64,000 bases of DNA from Antedon bifida (lineage: Eukaryota > Echinodermata > Crinoidea > Comatulida > Antedonidae): contig OY727097.1 in assembly GCA_963402885.1 (NCBI GenBank), positions 12,462,001 to 12,526,000 of the forward strand. The letters are read 5' to 3'. How positions within the stretch are numbered: the stretch's first letter is position 1; the number at the start of each line of letters is the position of its first letter. Below the pieces are notes generated by a model that had not been told where the DNA came from, ran no database searches, and saw nothing but the letters and a program-made list of their open reading frames with translations. Below are positions 1 through 15,300 of this stretch, in pieces. The translations under genes and the position numbers were made by a program.

Positions 1-285
1 TTTTTTGTTAAAAGAAAAGGTGTTTCCAATGCAATATTTAATTATCTAAATCTTATCCTTTCCAATTAATGGTTTAGTGATGAGTTTATTTGACCATATT
101 GTACTGCAGTGTCATACAATATACAAATACTAGTATTAACTGTCAAAGTAACTTGCAAGATAATATGTTCATTAGCAGACACATGATTATAATCAAATTT
201 CCGCTCCTTAAATCATTTAAATATTTCTGATATCATTACTATGTATGAACAGCACAATCAAGCACATTTCAAAATAAATATTTAC

Positions 286-399
286 CCTCTTTTTGTGGGC
301 TTGGCATTGGATTTGAACTGTTTGATGTTTCAGCAAATTTGGCTTCCTGTTTTGATGTTGATGCTCCTGTGGGGTTTTTCTCTTTCTCATGTCTACTTT
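286..399 (-). CDS. Low-complexity polar exon, last seen
   Basis: A 114-bp exon encodes a Lys/Glu/Ser/Asn-rich, probably disordered segment (ESRHEKEKNPTGASTS... NPMPSPQKE). The acceptor TTTTTCAG is strong and the donor is GTAAAT. Such a linker inside a Roc domain is unusual. Nothing coding is evident in bases 1-285, so the next exon lies outside the window. Confidence 0.55.
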
Positions 400-3300
400 C
401 TGAAAAATGTTCTGATATAATTAAAGATGACGCTTGTTGTAATAAGGAGCATAATAAATTAACATTTAATAATATCATGCTTTATAATCAAATTAACTTG
501 ACAAGAACAAAGTTTAACTAAATTTGAATTAACTTTAATTAAAGTCTTTTACCAGATTTGGTTTTCTCCTTTGATGGTCCTGCTATTGATGTGTATCCTT
601 CTGTATGGCGTGGACTTTTTAACATTTGTTTAACTGTGACATCAGTGACAGCATCCTGATACATGTCTAAAGCTTTTTAATTACAAAAATGTTAATAAAA
701 TCATATATATTATAATTTACACTGTTACATACTGGTTTTTAAAAAGCATTGAAACCATTTGAATGATGTTGTTGCAATAATTGATCCTCCTTGGTCAAAG
801 TGGATAACAATTACAGTATATGATATTAAAATGGCAGTTTACTTATTTGGTTAAAAAAATACAAAAACACATTGTGACATGACAAAGCATGTCACAGGGT
901 GAATTTTAAAACATCTATTTTTATTTTTTTAACAGGAGCATGTATCTGAATAAAGTGAATACTTACAAATATCCTGTGTTGTTTCTTTCAACATTTGTTT
1001 GTTACTGGGATCTGGTGTACACACCGTTGTTTTAACCATTGCATCTGTTATTATATGCAATGGATTAAACCTATGGCAAAATGACATTATATAATTCAGA
1101 AAAGAATGTTTGCATTGATAAATCTAGAGACACAAATTAATTTGATGGTATACTGCAATTACATTGTTTTTATGTTGCATTATAATCTTATTTTAAACCC
1201 TCAACATACCCAGAACACTAAAGGGCCAAATACTTTAACCAAACAACAAATTTTAATAGTAAATGTTAATTATTAACTATATTTTTACTCTTTTACATTG
1301 TGATATTTAGATTATTTATGTTTAGATTACTTCTAAGGATCCTAATAAAAAGACGATAGTTAGGCTATGTGTATGGGTGACCGGAATACAAGCCTTGCTT
1401 TGATGGTCACTCTCATCGACATTTGCTATGTATTTTGATATTATTTTATGATGAAATAATAAAATTATTCAGGAAAATATTTTAAATGTCTTATTCTTAT
1501 AATTGATACTACAGTAACAGTTTAAGCGGTTTAATGAAATAGTTTTAAAAAAAATGTAACCACTTAAAAAAAACCAATAAGGTAACATCTATTAGGCCAC
1601 AATTTGACCATGGCTAATTTTTAAACATCACCAAACCTAAACTCAATGTCACCATATTTTGAGGTTCACAATATCCTGTTGAAAACAAATTGAAAGCATC
1701 TGTTAATGTTTCTATCAGTACCTTTTCACTTATCCTTACAGAGAGTATAGACCCTCAACAATGTGTGTTCACAGGAACTATGTGTGTACAGTTATATACC
1801 AATCAAACAAAAATACATCTACGCAATGAAATATATAGGACACTGTTCCCAACTGCAAGTAGCAAACAATCAATCAACAAAAAATGATATAATATAATGT
1901 GCTTACTCTTTTCTTAAAAGAGAATTGATAGTAGAAGTTTTTCCAACATTCTCAAGTCCTACAAAAATAGTTCTTCCTTGATTAAACTCTGTTTGTCCTT
2001 CTTCAAGTGCATTTTGAAATGCTTTCACCGCATCAGGTCCTCTTGCCAATATCTCCTCTGGAACATGCATATCTTAAAATAAACAAAATAAATTACTGTA
2101 TAATTTCCTACTTTCATTTTTTCATGGGAATTCTAAAGATATTGGTATCTGAAATATATTCCTGTCTTTGGCAGAAAATACAGTGCCAACTCGTTATTTC
2201 ACTAGGCTAGTAAACAAGAAAACTGAGATCTAGAAAACTCAGATATATCCATTCTTAATCAGAGGGATTTAAAAAAATATTGTATACCTTAATAAACTAT
2301 TTCATTGCAGTGTTATAGATTAGGGTTTGCATAATTTTATTAATGTTTTGATTTAATTATTAAATTTACTATATTAGCTCAATATAATTTAACAGCGTGG
2401 TAAATAGCAGAATACAATCTGAATTTTCTACAACTAGAAAATTCAGATATATCTGAGATCAGAGTTTTCTAGACCATTAAACAGTGCATACATTTATTAT
2501 AATCTTTATCAGGATTTTATTTTCTTTATTTATCCAAAAAATTGTGAGAAATAGCACATCAGGAGTGCAGGAGATCACAAAAATATTGGGAGATAACACT
2601 CCTACAATTATTGGGAGAGTTGGGAGGTTTGAGTCAGTCTGGAAGTTAGCATACAGCCAGCTGTCTTCACTTACTTTCAATTGTATTTGCCAACTCTTTT
2701 TCATCAGATTTCCTGAGCGCTTTAACAAGTTGCGAACGCTTGGACTCAGAAGTTGATAATTTCATGGCCCAAGCATTCAGCATGTTATAAGCCACGTTAT
2801 ATTCATTATCTGGATTATCTTGTTTAAAATGATCGATATCTGCCATGGTAAACTCAAGATTTACTGCTAGTTGTTCCCAATCAGAGACATTAGCGATTAT
2901 GTTGATTAATTCTTTGGTTGTTATATCTAAATAAAATAAGATATTCTCACAATTTGTAAAACATTCAATGCAAAAGGGGATACATATAACACAGTGTTCA
3001 CAGCTCCAGCATGTCTAGATGTTTGTCTCCAAATCACTGTGCACAGGCTTAATTGAATCTTTGCGGACATATTTTTAGGAAATAGTATTAACAACTTTGC
3101 TACTGACAATTGGCAAACATGCTTTAATCTTTAAAAAAAGACACATACACAATCCCCCTCACATTTCAGCCAAACCTCTAATATGAAAACCAGCAAATCA
3201 GTGTAAACTGTACCTCTAGTATAGTATAAAGGTTTTTGAAGAATATTCATACCTGATGATGTCATATCTATGAATGGTAAAGGTCCGCCTAAAAAAGTAA

Positions 3301-6300
3301 TATGCATGAGTAAAAAAAAGTTAATTTTGAAGGGTGTTACAATCGCTAATGTAGAAAACGCCAGCTAATGTCGAAACAAACGTTAATGTAGAACAATCCA
3401 CCGCTAATGTAGTAAAACCGACAGCTAATGTAAAAACACCAACAGCTTATGTAGTAAATAAAAATCAACACCAGCTAATGTATAAATGGTCAACAGCTTA
3501 TGTAGTAACGAAAATTGCCTCCCAGCTTATGTGATTACTATCGCCAGCTAATGTAGAAAATGTTATATATTTTACAAAAATGTCTAAATCATGTGCAAAT
3601 GCATTGATCTTTACTTAACTATCAGTCTTTCAACCTCTTGTAAGCAACCAACTTTTAAAACGATCACACATAGTAAGCAACCATCTCTGTTAAAAGACCG
3701 CTTTTCATAATCGACCACCTCACGTAAGGGATCACCTCATCTCATAAGGGACCGCTTCACATAATCGACCACAATCGACTACAACTCTTACTGACCACAC
3801 ATCTCGTAAGTGACCATCAGTTGTCTACATTAGCGGTTGTAACAAAGGGTTCGAATGTTTTAATTTTAAAATTTAAAACTTGCAAAAGGGCAATGCTTTT
3901 TATCATTAATAATCAATAGTATGTTTTATTTTACTTCGTTTTATTTTACTTTACTTTATAATATTACCAAAATATAGACATAGCGTATAATTGCATCGCA
4001 AAACGGAAGATAAAAATGATAAAATACAAAAATAACTTTATAACTTAAACTATTAAAAAATTCAGACAAAAAGCAAGAGAATTATACATTAATAGAAGGA
4101 TATACTATGATTTCAACAATCTAGGAAATCTGCAAATAAATCTATAACAATATTGAGTTCAAAAACTTGATATTCCATGGGGAGGGTTCTAGTTGAATAG
4201 GCTTGTCTAATTAAATTCATCTAAGATGTAAATATTTGATTAAGGGGTATAGTAAAAAACAAAACAAAAACAAATTTACAAAAGACAGTTGAATTGTATC
4301 TTATAATAGGACTGACAATTAGGCCTACTACTTGATAAAAGAATCCATGATCATATTAAGATTTAATTACTTCTATTTTTTTAACAAGCAATCACAATAT
4401 TTATTTTGTTCATTATTACCTTTCCAAGCTTTGTTTTAAGTTTCATAGTACTTACCTTTCAGAATGTTAATGATTTCTTTTTTCTGATCTTTATCATATT
4501 TATCACAACTGTTTTCATTATAGCAATCCAAGGCAGACTTTCCCTCCTAACAATAAAAGGTTATAAATATCATGTTATTATGTGATTACAAAATATATTA
4601 TACTAAGCAGTCCTAAACATATTACAAAAGTGTGCTGAAAATGTCACATAATTTGCAAGACCATAACCCCCTTTTCATTTTTCTCCAGCATATAAATCTA
4701 ATTTTTATCTTGCTATTAAAACCATGGCAAACCTGGTGAGGGCTTACTGTACCTACCTCTACCTACATTACATTTTGTGTCATAGCTTAATTGCACTGCA
4801 AAGTACGTGAATGTGCATTTGATGTAATAAATAAGTATGCATCTAACTTTCCATGGTTGAATGCCTAATTCGAATCCCACTGAGGACCACTTTTTTAAAG
4901 AATAATTTTTTTTTGTGCGAGTTATGACCGCCTTCCCTTTAAACTAGAACTCTGTCAACATTCCGGGTCAAGAACATTAGTATTGCAAAGTTTTTCATAC
5001 ATTTTTAAAAAATTAACTATAATGAAGTAAAACAATTAATGACATTCCTGAAATTTGATTACTGAGCTATTGGGCTTTGACCAAATCTGACTTAATTACA
5101 AAAAAAAAAAGAAAATAAGAATTAGATGTAGCAGGCCTTTAACACTAAGTTCTGATTATCTATCTCTCAATATTTATTACATTTTTATTATCTCAATATT
5201 AGTTACAGTAGAAAAGCATTAAACAAATCCTCAGACGACAGTTGAATTGACAAACAAACAAAACCAACAAGCAAACAAACAACAAACATACAGGGACGAA
5301 AACGTAACCTCCTAGACAGAGGGAATAAAAGTGTTCATTCTAAGCATTCTCAAATTGTCTAAAACATTTGTTGATTAGATTAACTGAACAATTTGACCAC
5401 AAAAATCATTTTGCTTTAAATCCAAAGCTTACAAATAGTTCAAAAGGAACCTTTTTGGACAGGGTACATCCAGCTGAAATAAATTAGGATTTTGTTAATA
5501 TGTATTAATGAGCAACTGAGAGGATAAATTTAATATCAAATGATATGTCAACAACTAAAATTTAAAGAAATATAGAACAAATACTTAATGTACTCTCATT
5601 ATTTATTATATGTATTTAATTATGTATAATACTTCAGTTTACAGTTTAGTAAAATATGAGAAAAGTAGCAATAAGGGAAGCATGGTTCTGTTTATTTGTG
5701 ATTATAAACAATTCAATTTAGATTTACAATTTAACAATACAATGTGAATACTGTAATGAAAAAAAAAAATATTAATCACTATACAATTTGTTTGGGAGTA
5801 TCATTTTCATTTTAATATTTATACAAATATTCAAACAAATATACAGGTACATGGTGGATGGTCAATAGATTGCTCGAGGATCAGACAAGAAAACAGTAGC
5901 CTGTAATTATTGTCAATGTCAATGATAATAATAAACCTTATTTATTATATAACGTAAAAAAAGAATAGAACATCTATATTATTAACATAATTTTATTACA
6001 GTACTTAATAAACAAACTAACCTTGTTTTTATTGTAAATGTCCATATGTCCTTCCTGTATGAAGAACACAAAAGTATTCCTGTGTTCTTCATACAGGATA
6101 TTTGCTCGAGCACATCGATGCATAGCATTGTCTCCATTCTAGTAAAAAGTGAAATAAAATAAAGTGCACCAGCTGTACTGCATATATTTTAAATAAGTTT
6201 AACAAAAATAATTAATGGCACCACCAACATATTAAAGTAGTGTAGAGGATATATAATGATAGACAATGAAAAGGATAGAACAATTTTTAGGCTCTGGGAC

Positions 6301-9300
6301 CCTAATAATCTGGGATACACAACAGTTCAGGAACTAATGGGTTCAAGTCCCACAAGAGAATTATTTGGGAATGTATTCACAAGTGTTTGCAAAACATCTT
6401 AACAATTATTAAAATGGCTCTCTGATGCAACATTACTTCATAGTAGTTACATTATTATCAACATAATGGTGGTGGTACTGGAATCTAACCCTAGACATCA
6501 GCACAAACTTAGTGGTCAGTAGAGCTATGAATACCAGGCTGAAGTCATGGGTTCGACTCCACCAAAGAATTTCTCAGGTGGAACTCAGTCGTTCAATGTA
6601 ATGAGAATTTAGTACATTACATCAGAGGAGGTCACAGTCACAGTCTGGCGAACTTAGCTCTCTCTGATGCAAAGCTACTTTATAGTAGTTACAATTATCA
6701 TCATATAAAAGTAAAAGTCTTTTACACCCAGACAACTACCCTCTGGACAACTACTCACTAGGACAACCGCTCTTGTACTGTAGGACAATCACTCCATTAT
6801 AGGAAAATTACCCTGTTAGTGTTATGTTAGGACAACTATTCCTAGGACAACCACCCACTATACTTAATAGCAACATAATTTAGGATCAGCCCTTAATTAT
6901 AGATACAATTTATAACTAGAAATATTACAAGAAATCAATACAAATGATATGGTTGAAAAAAAGAGAAATTAAGATTTTTTTATTATTGGTTATTTGTTTA
7001 TTTTTTAAGTTAGGGGCATTCCACAGTATTTTTTTGTTACGGACGGGACATTTTTGAGAATATAACTAGACATATCTTAGAAATAAAAAAGAATACAAGA
7101 TTCAAAGTAGAATAAATGTATACATATATGGCCAATGTTTATTATGAAAGTCAAAAAAAAAAAAAAGACTGTACAAAAAAAATTTTATTATGAAAATTGT
7201 ATGCGTCGCGGACAGGACGGCAAATGGACATGACTTTTGAGAAGGTTTACGTATTGTAATATTTCTCCTCATTTAAAAGAGATTTTAAAATTTGTTTTGT
7301 ATTATTATGTTGCCAGATAGTTGTTTTAGATAACTGAATGTTAATTATAAAAATTGAACTGCAAATTTATTAATAAATATGATTTATATGTCGTTACGGA
7401 CGGGACATTTCTAACGTCGCGGACAGGACAACTTTGTCCACGTTAAAAAATTGTATAATTTTGCTATTAAAAAAATTTAAAAATAAGTTTTTTACATCAA
7501 TGTAATCTTTTATTTACAAATCAAAATATAATTCAACCTTTGAAACACTGTTTAAAAGTTTATGTCAAGTGAAAATATTAAAATTCATAAATATGAAATA
7601 TTATTTATAAAATTAATTATTCGAAGAGTTATAACGAGAAGCAATATTGTAAAATGTTATCAAAATATTTATTTACACTAATATAAAAGTTATGCTTGGC
7701 ATATTAAACAAGACTTCAAGATATTAACACATTTAAGGCGAATCTTTAAAAATTGGCGTTGGCGTTTGACGTCTGAATTTGTTAGTGGATCCAAGTTGCA
7801 TCTGAAATTTTCTTCTATTCTTGCTTGGATTTAATAACTGTAGGCCTACTTCTATTAAAATTCAATATTAATTATTTAGTATCTGATTTATAAAAGGTTC
7901 TTGGTTGCAAATTCACCAAAGAATGAAATCTACAAAGCGATGACCGCACCCAATACTCCCATTCATACTGGTCATGTTGTTTTGGATTTAGGTATTGTTC
8001 TTTTGTGGATTGTTATTTTAAATACAGACCACAATGTTTTGTGATTAATAAACAACAGTTAACACCTTTGTACAATACTTCTCAGCCTGCAGTACAAAAA
8101 CACTTTTTAATTCTTACAATATTGTCATGACATCCATAAAAAAAATGTCCCATCCGTACATTCAATAAATTTTGATAGTAATGTTTTTTTAATAAAATTA
8201 TAAAAATAAATCTATTGCAATTTAATATCCTTAGGAGTTGAAAATTAAGATTTAAAATTAGGAATTAAATAACAATTTTAAAGCCATTACTTCAATAAAC
8301 ACAAGTGAGGAAAAACCCCCAATCGAAATGTCTCAGAAGTCACAATTATGAATTTTGAAATGCAAGTATGAAATTAATAAACAATTTTAATAAAATACTT
8401 TATTATGAATAATTGGAGCTTACTTTGAAAAAAAAGTAACTGCAGTATATTTATGGGCAAAAATGTTAACAAGATGCATGGTTTTATTATGAAATAAAAA
8501 GGATTTAAATGATATGTCCCGTCCTTAACAAAAATTTCTATCCCGTGCCTACGAAAAATGTCATCAATATATTTTTGAATATGATATTTTCACCAAAAGT
8601 TTCAAAATATTTGTTTATAATGTATTGCATATAGTTTTAAAAGGAGAAAACAAAATATTAAATTGTGGTATCAATACTTTTAACTGAAATGTAAAAAACA
8701 CCGTAAAACTATATTAAATGTCGCGGATGAGACAATTATGAATTTTGAAATGTATATATGAAATTGAATAAACAAAATATGTGTTATAAAATGCTTGAAT
8801 ATGTACAATAGGGACATAGAGTAACTATATCTGGCAAAAAAATGTTCAAAAGATGCATGGTTTGTGAAATAATTAGGATTTAAATGATACGTCCCGTCCG
8901 TAACAAAAATGTCCCGTCCGTAACAATATATTTTTGAAATATGATATTTTCATCAAAATCTAAAATTTTCAAAAAATTTGTTCATAATATAATGAGATAT
9001 AGTCCTCAGGAGGAGAAAATGAAATATCAAGATTTTTGCATCATTACTTTTAAAATAAATGTAAAAAAACCGCCTAAAACGTCGCGGACGGGACATTTAT
9101 GAATTTGAAATGGATGTATGAAATTAATAAACAACAACATTTTAATTAAATACTTGATTATGTATTATTGAGACATAAAGTAACTATATCTGTTGAAAAA
9201 ACAGTAATAAGATGCATAGTTTATGAAATAAATAGGATTAAAAATGTCCCGTCCGTAACGCCAAATATGACTTTTTCATATTTAATATTCAATAACTTAA

Positions 9301-12300
9301 AAAATCAATATCAGAAAAATAAAAAAAATGTTATTTAATAAACTTCAACATGTCTACTTTGAGAAATGGCCAAGAGTTACATCAAAATCAGTAAATTAAA
9401 TTTTTAAACCCACGGACCAAATACTGTGGAATGCCCCTTTTCTGTCAGAGCCGACTGATATAAAATTATGATATAAGGCCATTATTAATAAATTGTGAAT
9501 AATATTATATTTTGATTGTACATACAACACTTTAGTAAAAACTGTCCAAATTGAAACATGGATGATTTATAAATGATATGAACAATACTTATCTACCATT
9601 TCATTGATTATATTGATTGATTATATTTACTGAATACAAAAAGAGCATATTTATTTAATGAGATATCTGGAGGAAGTTCAATAATAATATTATATATTAT
9701 TAATAATAATAATATAGGGCCTAGGCTAGGTCTATTATTAGGGAGTCCGAGAGGCACGCGTCCCAGAGCAGTATTTTGCTTTCCACGATTCAACTACGAT
9801 ACGTTACTATGCGCGCGATTTCTTTGACGTGCTATTTTTCTTCACTAGGCCTAGTAAACAATTTTTTATTATCATTATACTATGAAAAAATGGCTTTGGT
9901 GTCTAATTATTTACTTATTAATCTAAAAGATCATATAAGTTTGATTTCCAATGCATTATATTAACTATATGATACAGTTAACGACACGAACCACACAAGC
10001 CCGTACGACAATTTTCAACGCAAAACGGCTACATGCGGTCGTCCAGGAGGGGACTTCCCCCACTATACCTTCAGCGTGGCTGAGCCTCTCACAAATTAAA
10101 ATTTTTTTTCCTACTCCAAGATAATATAGTTCTATAGTTTTAGTGCTAAAAATGTTTTATTTTCTCGAAATATTAGGTAGTTTATAATTCGAGTTGTTTA
10201 TATATAGATAAATCGTATATCATAAAAAATATCTAATTTTTACATGTTTAAAAGAATTTTCGTGAAATTCTGAGAGGCTCAACCACAGAAATATCAGTAC
10301 ATCATATGATGTCATTCTAAGCGAATCGCGTTGGTGTATTCGACGTTGACAGGTAGGTCGTCACGGTTGAAGGATTCTAACAATGCCTCGGAAACGCATG
10401 CTACACACACAGTGCGAAAAGTTTCAAAGGAAAATTCCATAGATAGGTCAGGGAGTTTTAGGTCCCTTTCGTGTACAGATTACATGGTAAAATAATTGAT
10501 TAAATATTTAATTACAATCCTATTTTAATCCATCATGATCGTGTCGTCGCGAGAACGTAATAAATACAACAAACACGTTCGTATTGTTCTTGATTAATAA
10601 AAGTACTCGCACCGGGAGCTAGCCTACTAGGCTAGGCCGTGTAGACCTAGACAGAAAGTAGCCGGCGAAAATGTCAAAGTAGACAGTCGAATGCGCCGGT
10701 TGCCGGCTACTAACGAAACCCCTGATAGTCTGGCACCAGCCAGGTACAGAAATAGGGAGTTTGCATAGAGTGAGGTACCAACATTCACTATGATTATAAT
10801 ACAACATATAAGTAATACATACATAATTCACACCAGTAAAAATGTTTAAGTGACTACAAAATTACTAATATTACTTGGATAGTTATATAAATACTATCCA
10901 CCAACTTTTTGCTGTATTTGAAAAAAAAAATCAATTACCTTAAAAATATTATTGTCCCCTGAAAACAGGGATTATTGTGAATATGCCATTTTAATGAATG
11001 TCGCATTAATAGTTAAATTTAACTGTATCTTTTTATATGAGAAATCATTAGTTGTGTTCATTTTTATTTTCTATGGACTTGAATAACTTAATTAAAACTG
11101 CTAATATAAAGTCTAATTTTATAAATCTGAAATTTTTCATGATTTAGGAGGACAAAAAAAGTACTATTCTATTCTTGAAATTATGAAATAATTATTTACA
11201 ACTTACTTTGTTTATGCGATATAAATCAGCATGTTGGGCTAATGCTATGCAGCATGCAGTTTGACCTGACCTAGCAGCTAACAAGAGTGGTGTATTTCCA
11301 TCCTAAAAATAGAATATAATATGTCATACAATATTACAAACTTCTTAGCAATGAGGAGGCATGGTTAATAATGTGTTTAATTTGTTTAAACACATTAATA
11401 CTAACTTTTCATATATCTTTTTAAATCATTTAATTCAGTCATGATTTTAACTCTTCATAAATAAAAGTTTACATAGTGAAGATACACACTGATCCAGTGA
11501 TTTCATATTACCTTACATATTCTTTCAAAAACAAACATCCATATTTTTATTGTTTTTTCCTATGCAAACATGGTGTTATATTGCTACAATACTATCTATA
11601 CATGTTGGTACTATTTTATTTTTACTAAAAAATGAGAAAATATAGTGTTATAGTAGTATAAATAATCAAAATACAACTGATATGACCATTCTAAAACGTC
11701 TGATGAAGTTTTATAAATTTCTCTAAATAAATCAATGATTGAAATGATAAAATAATGGCATTTCAACAAAGTATTAAATAGGCTGTGTACATCATAAGTT
11801 AACAGTTTTTAGTCTCATTGAGCTTAATTATATCTCCATGATTTGGCAGACTGTGTTTGTATCTGTGCATTTGTGTTTGAACAGCAATTAACATTAATAA
11901 AATATAATATAAATACTATTGAAAGTTTTTAATGTAAATTATTTTAATTAAGATAATTTACATTGTCAGATCTCACTCTGAATACATTTAACTCGATTTC
12001 ACATTAAAAGTCAGTTTGGTAAAAGACCTTAAACAAACAATACATTATTAATAGGACACATTATAACAATATTTAATATAAAAAACTCATGACAATCCTA
12101 CGAAAGCCCATTAATGCCATTTTAAGTATATGTTTTTCGAACGTAATCCGTTCTAACGAATTAATAATTTGTTTGAACGGATTAATAATCTGTTCAAACG
12201 AATTAGTAATCCGTTCAAACGAATTGCAACATATACAACAAGTGATATTTAAAGTATATGTTGTAATTCGTTTGAACGGATTACTAATCCGTTCAAACGA

Positions 12301-15300
12301 ATTACTAATTTGTTTAAACAGATAAATAGTCTGTTCAAACGAATTAGGAATCCGTTCAAACGGATATAGTAATTTGTTTAAACGGATTACTAATTTGTTC
12401 AAACGAATTACTAATTCGTTCAAACGAATTAGTAATCCGTTTAAACAAATTAGTAATTTGTTTAATTTGTTTAAACAGGTTACTAATCTATTTAAACGAA
12501 TTAGTAATTCGTTTGAACGAATTAGTAATTCGTTAAAACAGATTATTAATCCGTTTGAACAGATTATTAATCTGTTTAAACATATACTTTAAATGGCACT
12601 TGTTGTATATGTTTCAATTCGTTTGAACGGATTACTAATTCGTTTGAACAGATTATTAATCCTTTCAAACGAATTACTAATTTGTTAGAACGGATTACGT
12701 TCGAAAAACATAAAATGGCATTAATGTGCTTTCGTACAATCCAGCATTCGAGCAGAGAAATATTATTGAAAAAGTGATGGTTATATGATAATGTTTTGTT
12801 ACTATTGTAAAGGTTTTTATGAAATGAAACTATGTTATGGAATGAAACTACAATTAAGGCCTAGTATTATTCGCTATTTAAACACTGTATTCATTTTCGA
12901 TAAGGTATACAGATTTTAAGGTGTATGTATACATTCAGATGCCGTATAAAAGTAAATCCCAGTATTTATAACTTTTTTAAGGAATTTTTAAGCAATATAT
13001 TTAAACAAATAATTCATTTTTTCAGTTTTATTCAGAAATATATGATTGATGTTCTGAATTCACTTTTGTGAGCAAAAAAATAATATCAAGACTTAAGTTT
13101 TTTCCTATGCAAACATGGTGTTATATTGCTACAATACTATCTATACATGTTGGTACTATTTTACTAAAAAATGAGAAAATATAGTGTTATATAGTAGTAT
13201 AAATAATCAAAATACAACTGATATGACCATTCTAAAACGTCTGATGAAGTTTTATAAATTTCTCTAAATAAATCAATGATTGAAATGATAAAATAATGGC
13301 ATTTCAACAAAGTATTAAATAGGCTGTGTACATCATAAGTTAACAGTTTTTAGTCTCATTGAGCTTAATTATATCTCCATGATTTGGCAGACTGTGTTTG
13401 TATCTGTGCATTTGTGTTTGAACAGCAATTAACATTAATAAAATATAATATAAATACTATTGAAAGTTTTTAATGTAAATTATTTTAATTAAGATAATTT
13501 ACATTGTCAGATCTCACTCTGAATACATTTAACTCGATTTCACATTAAAAGTCAGTTTGGTAAAAGACCTTAAACAAACAATACATTATTAATAGGACAC
13601 ATTATAACAATATTTAATATAAAAAACTCATGACAATCCTACGAAAGCCCATTAATGCCATTTTAAGTATATGTTTTTCGAACGTAATCCGTTCTAACGA
13701 ATTAATAATTTGTTTGAACGGATTAATAATCTGTTCAAACGAATTAGTAATCCGTTCAAACGAATTGCAACATATACAACAAGTGATATTTAAAGTATAT
13801 GTTGTAATTCGTTTGAACGGATTACTAATCCGTTCAAACGAATTACTAATTTGTTTAAACAGATAAATAGTCTGTTCAAACGAATTAGGAATCCGTTCAA
13901 ACGGATATAGTAATTTGTTTAAACGGATTACTAATTTGTTCAAACGAATTACTAATTCGTTCAAACGAATTAGTAATCCGTTTAAACAAATTAGTAATTT
14001 GTTTAATTTGTTTAAACAGGTTACTAATCTATTTAAACGAATTAGTAATTCGTTTGAACGAATTAGTAATTCGTTAAAACAGATTACTAATCCGTTTGAA
14101 CAGATTATTAATCTGTTTAAACATATACTTTAAATGGCACTTGTTGTATATGTTTCAATTCGTTTGAACGGATTACTAATTCGTTTGAACAGATTATTAA
14201 TCCTTTCAAACGAATTACTAATTTGTTAGAACGGATTACGTTCGAAAAACATAAAATGGCATTAATGTGCTTTCGTACAATCCAGCATTCGAGCAGAGAA
14301 ATATTATTGAAAAAGTGATGGTTATATGATAATGTTTTGTTACTATTGTAAAGGTTTTTATGAAATGAAACTATGTTATGGAATGAAACTACAATTAAGG
14401 CCTAGTATTATTCGCTATTTAAACACTGTATTCATTTTCGATAAGGTATACAGATTTTAAGGTGTATGTATACATTCAGATGCCGTATAAAAGTAAATCC
14501 CAGTATTTATAACTTTTTTAAGGAATTTTTAAGCAATATATTTAAACAAATAATTCATTTTTTCAGTTTTATTCAGAAATATATGATTGATGTTCTGAAT
14601 TCACTTTTGTGAGCAAAAAAATAATATCAAGACTTAAGTTTTTTCCTATGCAAACATGGTGTTATATTGCTACAATACTATCTATACATGTTGGTACTAT
14701 TTTACTAAAAAATGAGAAAATATAGTGTTATATAGTAGTATAAATAATCAAAATACAACTGATATGACCATTCTAAAACGTCTGATGAAGTTTTATAAAT
14801 TTCTCTAAATAAATCAATGATTGAAATGATAAAATAATGGCATTTCAACAAAGTATTAAATAGGCTGTGTACATCATAAGTTAACAGTTTTTAGTCTCAT
14901 TGAGCTTAATTATATCTCCATGATTTGGCAGACTGTGTTTGTATCTGTGCATTTGTGTTTGAACAGCAATTAACATTAATAAAATATAATATAAATACTA
15001 TTGAAAGTTTTTAATGTAAATTATTTTAATTAAGATAATTTACATTGTCAGATCTCACTCTGAATACATTTAACTCGATTTCACATTAAAAGTCAGTTTG
15101 GTAAAAGACCTTAAACAAACAATACATTATTAATAGGACACATTATAACAATATTTAATATAAAAAACTCATGACAATCCTACGAAAGCCCATTAATGCC
15201 ATTTTAAGTATATGTTTTTCGAACGTAATCCGTTCTAACGAATTAATAATTTGTTTGAACGGATTAATAATCTGTTCAAACGAATTAGTAATCCGTTCAA

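Noticed and set aside
6549-6560. tRNA gene suggested by a B-box-like word
   Set aside because: No acceptor stem or anticodon arm can be paired; the shared tail with the 6290-6470 copy identifies a SINE.
12073-12423. 116-codon minus-strand frame (and copies at 13614 and 15155) with leucine/asparagine heptads
   Set aside because: It is an automatic product of the 21-bp palindromic repeat; equivalent frames are open on the other strand, and there is no start context or domain.
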